Shown here one piece after another: positions 1-4,845 of a stretch of 7,840 nucleotides of DNA; position 1 is the stretch's first letter, and every line of letters starts with the position of its first letter. The position numbers and the translations under genes are program-made. Location of the stretch: assembly GCA_028706695.1 (NCBI GenBank), contig JAQTVU010000089.1:1-7840 (forward strand). The letters run 5' to 3'. The notes under the pieces are model-generated. The model was given only the letters and a program-made list of their open reading frames with translations, searched no databases and was not told the origin of the DNA. The DNA is from Mycobacterium sp. Lineage in GTDB: Bacteria > Actinomycetota > Actinomycetes > Mycobacteriales > Mycobacteriaceae.

Positions 1-56
1 AGTCCGGCCTGGAACTGATCAACCAGGGTCGCCGCCCCCGCGTCGGGAACATTCAT
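1..56 (-). CDS. mftC: MftC, radical SAM mycofactocin maturase (5' end only)
   Basis: Only the first 18 codons and part of the next lie in the window; the gene runs off the left edge. The start ATG (56-54) overlaps the mftB stop in an ATGA arrangement. The visible peptide, MNVPDAGAATLVDQFQAGL, has the Leu-Val/Ile-Asp/Glu-Gln-Phe-x-x-Gly-Leu stretch that I recall at the N-terminus of MftC proteins just before the radical SAM core. MftC is known to oxidatively decarboxylate the C-terminal tyrosine of MftA and to cross-link it to the preceding valine, using S-adenosylmethionine and iron-sulfur clusters. The CxxxCxxC motif is outside the window, so the call rests on this short N-terminus and on the position after mftA and mftB. 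Confidence 0.85.
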   Translation of the reverse strand, partial: MNVPDAGAATLVDQFQAG

Positions 57-376
57 TGGACGTCGCCTTTCTTGGATGGGTGACAGATCATCGACGACGC
101 GGCCAGCCCGCACAGCGCCGCGCCGTATGACGCGTGCAGCTGCGCGGGAACGGCCGCCGCCTCCAGCGCGCCGCGCGCCGTCGGATGGTGCTCCAGCGAC
201 CGCACGACACCGGCCAGCACCGGAGTCTTGAGGAACGTCAGTCGCCGGGTTTCGAAGTGATACAGCAGCGCGCCGAACGGTTCCGGACGGATGGCGACCC
301 GGGGGTGCAACCGCCACGGTGCGTCGAGATCGAAATCCTCCCCGCCGCTCGTCGATGCCGTCGGGTCAGTAGACAC
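53..376 (-). CDS. mftB: MftB, mycofactocin precursor-binding chaperone
   Basis: This 107-aa protein is the RiPP recognition element of the mycofactocin pathway, a small PqqD-like winged-helix protein that binds the leader of MftA and presents it to MftC. The sequence shows the family core: WRLHPRVAIRPEPFGALLYHF (about residues 21-41), followed by LTFLK and a helical stretch around VVRSLEHHP. I chose the GTG at 376 because it gives a normal family length and puts the start 11 bp inside the end of mftA (GTGTCTACTGA). An ATG at 418 is in frame but would add 14 residues encoded under the mftA core, which is unlikely. No good Shine-Dalgarno sequence precedes the GTG, so translation is probably coupled to mftA. 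The stop overlaps the mftC start by 4 bp. Confidence 0.9.
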   Translation of the reverse strand: MSTDPTASTSGGEDFDLDAPWRLHPRVAIRPEPFGALLYHFETRRLTFLKTPVLAGVVRSLEHHPTARGALEAAAVPAQLHASYGAALCGLAASSMICHPSKKGDVQ

Positions 377-485
377 CGCACATGCCGTCGATGGAGACCT
401 CTTCGATGAGAGACTCACCCACCACCAGCCGGTCCCGGTTGTCCTGCTCGGTTTCCGTGCCTGGAATGCCGTTGCTGCTCTGCAC
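366..485 (-). CDS. mftA: MftA, mycofactocin precursor peptide
   Basis: This 39-aa ribosomally made peptide is the substrate of the mycofactocin pathway. Its C-terminus IDGMCGVY is the diagnostic MftA core: MftC acts on the final Val-Tyr pair, and MftE then releases the Val-Tyr-derived product that becomes the redox cofactor. The acidic leader (residues 1-31, with TETEQD and GESLIEEVS) is where MftB is expected to bind. The start is the GTG at 485, chosen because AAGGAG lies 6 bp upstream. The frame is open further upstream to 578, but that extension is arginine-rich and unlike MftA leaders. mftB begins inside the last codons of mftA. The gene is small and easily missed because of its GTG start. 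Confidence 0.95.
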   Translation of the reverse strand: MQSSNGIPGTETEQDNRDRLVVGESLIEEVSIDGMCGVY

Positions 486-491
486 TTGCCT

Positions 492-497
492 CTCCTT
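492..497 (-). promoter_or_regulatory. Ribosome binding site of mftA
   Basis: AAGGAG on the minus strand, separated by six bases (AGGCAA) from the GTG start of mftA. It decides the start of this short gene. It is the strongest Shine-Dalgarno match in the visible mft genes; mftB and mftC have no comparable site. Confidence 0.85.
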
Positions 498-552
498 TGC
501 CGGGTTGTGCGCGGGACCGCGAAACCGGCGCCGCGACGCTACGTACGGGGAG

Positions 553-581
553 ACTATACGCGAACGCGCCACCGGCATTCG
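553..581 (-). promoter_or_regulatory. Candidate promoter of the mft operon
   Basis: The minus strand has TATAGT at 558-553, a good mycobacterial SigA -10 element (TANNNT), 67 bases before the mftA start. The -35 position 17 bp upstream (CGAATG, 581-576) is a poor match to TTGACA. The short inverted repeat CGCGTTCGCG adjoins the -10 and could be an operator, but it is common in such GC-rich DNA. Mycofactocin operons are usually controlled by the TetR-type repressor MftR; no mftR gene is visible here. Confidence 0.4.
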
Positions 582-721
582 CCGGGTACACGACGAGAGG
601 TCCTAGGTGGCTGGTGTTCAATGGGCTTTGTGGAGTAGGCGGCGACCGGACGGGGTCGGTATCAGCCGCGGCGGCAAGCACAATCGCGTGGTGGCGGTTG
701 AGTGTGGTTAGTCGGCGCTGC
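582..721. other. Unassigned DNA between mft promoter and transposase remnant
   Basis: This stretch continues in the direction of the transposase remnant but no longer resembles it. One minus-strand frame stays open here (with RRLTTLNRHHAIVLAAAAD near 721-660), yet it runs on through the mft promoter and across mftA, so it cannot be a gene of that extent. It may be a relic of another gene or of the insertion sequence end. No gene is called. Confidence 0.4.
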
Positions 722-1012
722 CCGCGGCAGGTCAGCTGCCAGGCGGTCTTCGGCGCTCCCGACGTCACCGGTGTCGGCGACGCTGACGGTGGTGGCGGTG
801 ACGAACTCGGTGTCGGAGTCGATCGCGATATCGCCTTTGTAGCCGGAGAAACCGCGCGCGGAACTCTTATACCCGTGGCAGGCTTGATGATCCACGATGG
901 AAGATCACCCGATCCCCGGCGACGCGGCGGGCGATGCGAAACACCCGGTCAGTGTCTTGGTCGAGGTCTTGTCGAACTACGTTCGCCACCAACTCGATTC
1001 GCAGGTCAACGC
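722..1012 (-). pseudogene. Remnant of a DDE transposase (IS1182/IS5-like), frameshifted
   Basis: Two adjoining reading frames together give one piece of a transposase. The upstream part (about 1010-904) reads VDLRIELVANVVRQDL and then VFRIARRVAGDRVI. The downstream part (about 899-724) reads SIVDHQACHGYKSSARGF, then GYKGDIAIDSDTEF, VTATTVS and TGDVGSAED. This matches the pattern I know from actinobacterial IS1182/IS5-type transposases (DRVISTVDPxARHGHK, GYKGHIAVDPDSE, TATTVTxxNTGD). One extra base around 899-904 breaks the frame, the usual GYKGH reads GYKGD, and both the N- and C-terminal parts are missing, so the element is dead. The family name is from memory and tentative; the transposase nature is much surer. 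I found no terminal inverted repeats or target duplication. Confidence 0.75.
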
Positions 1013-1348
1013 GGCGCGGAAAGCGCCGGCCACCAAGCGATCCTTTGGCGCCGGGACTTCGAGGCTGGTCTGGAGTTTTCCAACGGCCTTTGGCGGCAGC
1101 CGGTCGGGCGCTTTCGAATTTCGGTGCGTCGCTATGTCGGATTCATGGTGTGGCATAGGGCAATTGGCGTGTGGCAAGAAAGCCCGGTACACGGGCAGCC
1201 GGGTACAGGATCCGGAGTGGCTGCGCGACGGGACTTTCAAGCTCTCAAGAAGCGGCCGATGGCGCAGGTTTGCGGGCGGGCGAACCCGGCGAACGGCCAC
1301 CGAACGGTCGGCGGGCGACGCCAGCTTCACCGGGCGCAGCATCGACCA
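1013..1348. other. Unassigned spacer, open on both strands, no gene recognised
   Basis: Between the transposase remnant and the proB stem-loop, long frames are open on both strands: a minus-strand frame from 1342 to 977 and a plus-strand frame running through the whole stretch. Neither has a convincing start with a ribosome binding site. Codon third positions look less GC-rich than in the flanking genes, and neither translation shows a domain I recognise. Both frames run into flanking features (the transposase remnant on one side, antisense proB on the other). It may be decayed or imported DNA, or an intergenic repeat. I do not call a gene. Confidence 0.4.
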
Positions 1349-1364
1349 GTCGACCGAGGTCGAC
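1349..1364 (-). terminator. Stem-loop after proB, possible terminator
   Basis: GTCGACC-TC-GGTCGAC on the minus strand forms a perfect 7-bp stem (in practice 6 bp with a CTCG loop), starting 18 bases after the proB stop codon. There is no run of T after it, which is common for mycobacterial hairpins thought to act at gene ends but also leaves termination unproven. Confidence 0.4.
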
Positions 1365-1382
1365 CGCGCCGCGCCGCATAGC

Positions 1383-2501
1383 TCAGGCCGACAGCGGGCT
1401 GGCCGCGACCAGGTCGTCTGCGTGCACTGCGGGCCGGCGCAGCTCGTCGGGCAGCTCGGATGTCGACCGGCCCATCATGGTGACGAGTTCTGAGGCGTCG
1501 TAGGCGACCACGCCCCGGGCCACCATGGCCATGTCGGGACCGCGCAGCTCCACGACATCGCCGGCGTAGAACCGGCCCGACACCGCCGTGACACCGGCGG
1601 CCAGCAGCGAGTGGCGCTGGCCCACCACCGCCCGCACCGCACCCTCGTCGAGGGTCAGCGCTCCGGTGGCCTCGGCGGCATAGCGGACCCAGAACCGGCG
1701 GGCCGACATCCGGTTGGGCCGGGCGGCGAACACCGTGCCGGCCGAGGCGTCGCTGAGCGCGGTCCCGGCGTCGGACGCGGCGGCCAGCAGCACCGGAACA
1801 CCCGCGTCGGCGGCCAGCAGCGCCGATGACATCTTCGACACCATCCCGCCGGTGCCCAGATGGCTGCCCGGGCCGGCCACCACGCCGTCAAGGTCGGCCG
1901 CACCGGAAATCTCGGAGATGAACCTGGCGCCCTTGGTCTTTCGAGGATCGGCGGTGTAGAGCCCGTCGATATCAGAAAGCAGCACCAGCGCCTCGGCGCC
2001 GACCAGGTGGGCCACAAGGGCCGAGAGCCGGTCGTTGTCGCCGAACCGGATCTCGTTGGTGGCCACCGTGTCGTTTTCGTTGACGATGGCCACCGCGTGC
2101 AACGCCCGCAGCCGGTCCAGGGTGCGCTGGGCGTTGGTGTGCCGGGCGCGGCTGGAGATGTCGTGCGCGGTCAGCAACACCTGTCCGACCGTGCGGCCGT
2201 ACCGGGCGAACGCCGCGCTCCAAGAGCTGACCAGCGCGACCTGCCCGACGCTGGCCGGCGCCTGCTTGGTAGCCAAATCATTTGGGCGCCTTGTCAATCC
2301 GAGCGGCTCGATGCCGGCGGCGATGGCGCCCGACGATACGATGACGACGTCGGTGCCGGCCTTCATGCGCGCCTCGATGGCGTCGGCCAGGCCGGCCAGC
2401 CGCCCGGCGTCGAACACCCCGGACGGCGCGGTGAGCGCGTTGGTCCCGATTTTGACCACCAGGCTGCGTGCGGTCCGGATGGCTTCGCGGTACTCGCTCA
2501 C
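1383..2501 (-). CDS. proB: Glutamate 5-kinase
   Basis: ProB phosphorylates L-glutamate with ATP to gamma-glutamyl phosphate, the first and usually feedback-controlled step of proline synthesis in the cytoplasm. The 372-aa protein has the full amino acid kinase domain: VVKIGTNAL with Lys17, IVSSGAIAAG (52-63), QAPASVGQ (80-87), NENDT (141-145), FGDNDRLSA (153-161), LLSDIDGLY and GTGGMVSK. A PUA domain fills about residues 275-355, which gives the long ProB form found in mycobacteria and E. coli. The GTG start at 2501 overlaps the obg stop by 4 bp (GTGA), with GGAG a few bases upstream, so it is probably translated by coupling with obg. proA is not visible. In M. tuberculosis nadE follows proB; here a transposase remnant and the mft operon follow. 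Confidence 0.97.
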   Translation of the reverse strand: MSEYREAIRTARSLVVKIGTNALTAPSGVFDAGRLAGLADAIEARMKAGTDVVIVSSGAIAAGIEPLGLTRRPNDLATKQAPASVGQVALVSSWSAAFARYGRTVGQVLLTAHDISSRARHTNAQRTLDRLRALHAVAIVNENDTVATNEIRFGDNDRLSALVAHLVGAEALVLLSDIDGLYTADPRKTKGARFISEISGAADLDGVVAGPGSHLGTGGMVSKMSSALLAADAGVPVLLAAASDAGTALSDASAGTVFAARPNRMSARRFWVRYAAEATGALTLDEGAVRAVVGQRHSLLAAGVTAVSGRFYAGDVVELRGPDMAMVARGVVAYDASELVTMMGRSTSELPDELRRPAVHADDLVAASPLSA

Positions 2502-3970
2502 GAGGCTCCAGCTCCACCGTCTTCGGGGCCGCGTTCGCGGCGCTGCCGCCGGGCCGCCTTGCGCTCGGCCGAGCCGAGCCGCCCGCTGCGCTCCAGCCGC
2601 GCGTCGGTGCCCCGGCCCGACATGCCCGTAGGCGCCCGGCGCCCGGCGGGTGTCTGCGGCTCCCAGTCGAACGTCACGTCACCGATGGTCACCGCGCAAC
2701 CCGGTTGCGCGCCCAGCCGCAACAGTTCATCCTCGACCCCGAGACGCGCCAGGCGATCGGCGAGGTAGCCCACGGCCTCGTCGTTGTCGAAATTGGTTTG
2801 GCCGATCCAGCGTTCGGGCCGCGGTCCGCTGACGATGAAGCCGCCCGGCTGCTCGGGATCGGGTTCGATGGTGAAGCCGCTGTCGTCGACGGGGATCGGA
2901 CGGATCACCGCCCGCCGCGGCACGGGTTGCGGCCGGGCGGCGTTGTAGGCCGAAACCATCTGCCACAGCCCGAAGATTAACGGCTGCAGGCCTTCCCGGG
3001 TCACGGTTGACACGTTGTAGACCGGCCAGCCACGCTCGGCGATCTCGTCGCGAACGAACTCGGCCAGCTCACGGGCCTCCGGCACGTCGATCTTGTTCAG
3101 CACCACCGCCCGGGGCCGCTCGGCGAGATCCCCCAACGCCACGTCGCCCTGCAGCGTCGGTGTGTAGGCGGCGAGCTCGCCTTCCAGCGCGTCGATATCG
3201 GAGATCGGGTCACGGCCGGGCTCCATCGTGGCGCAGTCGACGACATGCACCAGCACCGCGCACCGCTCGATGTGCCGCAAGAAGTCCAGGCCCAGGCCGC
3301 GGCCCTGGGACGCGCCGGGAATCAGGCCGGGTACGTCGGCGACGGTGAACGCGTGCTCGCCGGCCGAGACGACCCCGAGGTTGGGCACCAGCGTGGTGAA
3401 CGGGTAGTCGGCGATCTTGGGTTTGGCCGCCGAGATCGCCGACACCAGTGAGGACTTGCCCGCGGACGGAAATCCGACCAGCCCCACGTCGGCGACCGTC
3501 TTCAGCTCGAGCGTCAGATCTCGGGACTGACCCGGCTCGCCGAGCAGCGCGAAGCCCGGGGCCTTGCGGGCCCGCGAGGCGAGCGCTGCGTTGCCCAGGC
3601 CGCCGCGGCCGCCGGCGGCTGCCTCGAAGCGGGTGCCCGCGCCGACCAGGTCGGCCAGCAGCGTGCCGTTTTCGTCAAGCACGACGGTACCGTCGGGAAC
3701 CTTTACTTCCAGGTCCTCGCCGGCCGCGCCATCGCGGTTGTTGCCCATCCCCTGCTTGCCGGACGGCGCGGTGATGTGCGGCCGGAAATGGAAGTCGAGC
3801 AGGGTGTGGACCTGCGGGTCGACGACGAAGACGACGCTGCCGCCGCGGCCGCCGTTACCGCCGTCGGGGCCGCCCAGCGGCTTGAACTTCTCGCGATGGA
3901 CCGATGCGCAGCCGTTTCCGCCGGAGCCCGCCCGCGCGTGGACGACGACGCGGTCGACAAATCGGGCCAT
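2498..3970 (-). CDS. obg: Obg/CgtA ribosome-associated GTPase
   Basis: Obg is an essential GTPase that binds the 50S subunit and takes part in its late assembly and in stress and growth control. The 490-aa protein shows the three family domains: a glycine-rich Obg fold (about 1-158, with GGPDGGNGGRGG and MGNNRDGAAG); a GTPase domain with G1 GFPSAGKS (166-173), switch I YPFTT (189-193), G3 DVPG (212-215), G4 NKID (292-295) and a G5-like STVT (321-324); and an OCT domain (about 355-437). The tail (440-490) is basic and low in complexity. I chose the ATG at 3970 because the M. tuberculosis protein, as I recall it, starts at the equivalent residue; a TTG lies one codon earlier. The Shine-Dalgarno sequence is poor. 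The gene follows rpmA by 35 bp and overlaps proB. Confidence 0.97.
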   Translation of the reverse strand: MARFVDRVVVHARAGSGGNGCASVHREKFKPLGGPDGGNGGRGGSVVFVVDPQVHTLLDFHFRPHITAPSGKQGMGNNRDGAAGEDLEVKVPDGTVVLDENGTLLADLVGAGTRFEAAAGGRGGLGNAALASRARKAPGFALLGEPGQSRDLTLELKTVADVGLVGFPSAGKSSLVSAISAAKPKIADYPFTTLVPNLGVVSAGEHAFTVADVPGLIPGASQGRGLGLDFLRHIERCAVLVHVVDCATMEPGRDPISDIDALEGELAAYTPTLQGDVALGDLAERPRAVVLNKIDVPEARELAEFVRDEIAERGWPVYNVSTVTREGLQPLIFGLWQMVSAYNAARPQPVPRRAVIRPIPVDDSGFTIEPDPEQPGGFIVSGPRPERWIGQTNFDNDEAVGYLADRLARLGVEDELLRLGAQPGCAVTIGDVTFDWEPQTPAGRRAPTGMSGRGTDARLERSGRLGSAERKAARRQRRERGPEDGGAGAS

Positions 3971-4005
3971 CAAAGGTCATCGCAGTGAGCGCGCGATTGC
4001 GGCAC

Positions 4006-4272
4006 TCAATCGACGGTGTGACCGGCCGCGAGGATGCTGACCGTCTTGCGGCCGCGCTTGATGCCGAACGTGACCGCTCCCGATGCCTTGGCGAACAACG
4101 TATCGTCGCCACCACGGCCTACGTTGGCGCCGGGATGGAACTTGGTGCCACGCTGGCGGACGATGATCTCCCCGGCCTTGACGACCTGACCACCGAACCG
4201 CTTGACGCCCAGCCGCTGGGCGGCGGAGTCGCGGCCGTTGCGTGAGCTGGAAGCGCCCTTCTTGTGTGCCAT
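4006..4272 (-). CDS. rpmA: 50S ribosomal protein L27
   Basis: L27 belongs to the large ribosomal subunit; its flexible N-terminus reaches the peptidyl transferase centre and helps position tRNA. The 88-aa product has the family signature almost throughout: MAHKKG at the N-terminus, NGRDS, QRLGVKRFGG, VRQRGTKFHPGANVGRG and DDTLFA. The protein begins directly with MAHKKG, so it lacks the cleaved N-terminal extension seen in Firmicutes. GAGGAC a few bases before the ATG serves as the ribosome binding site. It sits 47 bp after rplU and 35 bp before obg, the common L21-L27-Obg order, and is presumably in one transcript with them. Confidence 0.98.
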   Translation of the reverse strand: MAHKKGASSSRNGRDSAAQRLGVKRFGGQVVKAGEIIVRQRGTKFHPGANVGRGGDDTLFAKASGAVTFGIKRGRKTVSILAAGHTVD

Positions 4273-4319
4273 GTCTGTGGTCCTCGCTCAGTGTTGTCTG
4301 TTCTTCGCCTGACTGCTCA

Positions 4320-4631
4320 TCAGGCGATGCCGGTGACCTTGACGACCGTCAGGCGCTGACGGTGTCCCTGACGCTTGTGGTAGCCGGTCTTGTTCTTGAA
4401 CTTGTGGATACGGATCTTGGGGCCCTTGGTGTGCTCGAGCACTTCACCGGTGACCGCCACCTTGGCCAGCGCCGCGGCGTCGGTGGTCACGGTGGCGCCG
4501 TCGACGACCAGCGCGACCGGCAGCGACACCTGCGCACCCGGCTCGAACTCGAGCTTCTCGACCTTGACCACGTCCCCGACGGCGACCTTGTACTGCTTGC
4601 CGCCGGTCTTGACGATTGCGTAGGTCGCCAT
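4320..4631 (-). CDS. rplU: 50S ribosomal protein L21
   Basis: L21 binds 23S rRNA early in large subunit assembly. The 103-aa product matches the family along its length: MATYAIVKTGGKQYKV at the start, a central beta-rich part (VDGATVTTDAAAL, VLEHTKGPKI) and the basic end HKFKNKTGYHKRQGHRQ followed by TVVKVTGI. GGAG nine bases before the ATG is the ribosome binding site. It is the first gene of the ribosomal part of the block and is preceded by a 214-bp gap after rne that contains a likely promoter. In M. tuberculosis dctA, on the opposite strand, separates rne from rplU; it is absent here. Confidence 0.98.
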   Translation of the reverse strand: MATYAIVKTGGKQYKVAVGDVVKVEKLEFEPGAQVSLPVALVVDGATVTTDAAALAKVAVTGEVLEHTKGPKIRIHKFKNKTGYHKRQGHRQRLTVVKVTGIA

Positions 4632-4794
4632 CGTTTGCTCCTGCCTCTATCTGGCCTCTGCCCAACCGGTGACCCGGCGCTTCGCGCGCGTGCCACCGCG
4701 GCATGCGTGGTGGGTCTGGGGTGGGATCCGCGCCATCGCCCGGAAATCCCGCTCTGGCCGGGCCGGATCGACCCTGCCCGACGACAACTGGTCA

Positions 4795-4824
4795 AGGGTA
4801 CGTGACCAGCGGGTACAGGGTCAA
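4795..4824 (-). promoter_or_regulatory. Likely SigA-type promoter of rplU-rpmA-obg-proB
   Basis: On the minus strand TTGACC (4824-4819) and TACCCT (4800-4795) are 18 bp apart, close to the -35 TTGACA and -10 TANNNT of mycobacterial SigA promoters. The site lies 22 bases after the rne stop, in the only sizeable gap of the block, and would give a leader of about 155-160 bases before rplU. Nothing else in the gap fits as well; a second TTGACC at 4795-4790 lacks a good -10. Confidence 0.55.
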
Positions 4825-4839
4825 ACCGCGCCTGGTCAC
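4802..4839 (-). repeat. Inverted repeat GTGACCAG/CTGGTCAC around the rplU -35
   Basis: Two perfect 8-bp arms (4839-4832 and 4809-4802) enclose 22 bases that contain the candidate -35 element, starting 6 bases after the rne stop. It could be an operator for the rplU promoter or part of a hairpin at the end of the rne transcript. The long loop and lack of a T run argue against a classical terminator. No known regulator is assigned. Confidence 0.4.
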
Positions 4840-4845
4840 CGGCAC

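Noticed and set aside
377..418. Extension of mftB to an upstream ATG at 418
   Set aside because: The added 14 residues are encoded under the highly conserved mftA core in another frame, and the protein would be longer than is usual for MftB; the GTG at 376 gives the expected coupled start.
486..578. Extension of mftA to a start at 578 (70 aa)
   Set aside because: The extra N-terminus is arginine-rich, runs through the -10 element and bypasses the strong Shine-Dalgarno before the GTG at 485.
497..1381. 294-codon plus-strand frame across the proB-mft spacer
   Set aside because: It crosses the minus-strand transposase remnant, the mft promoter region and the proB stem-loop, has no start signal, and shows no recognisable domain.
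1860..2768. 302-codon plus-strand frame opposite proB and obg
   Set aside because: It is the antisense shadow of two well-conserved genes, caused by high GC content at third codon positions.
3971..3973. TTG start for obg one codon upstream
   Set aside because: The ATG at 3970 gives the N-terminus expected for mycobacterial Obg, and TTG is a rare start; neither has a clear ribosome binding site.
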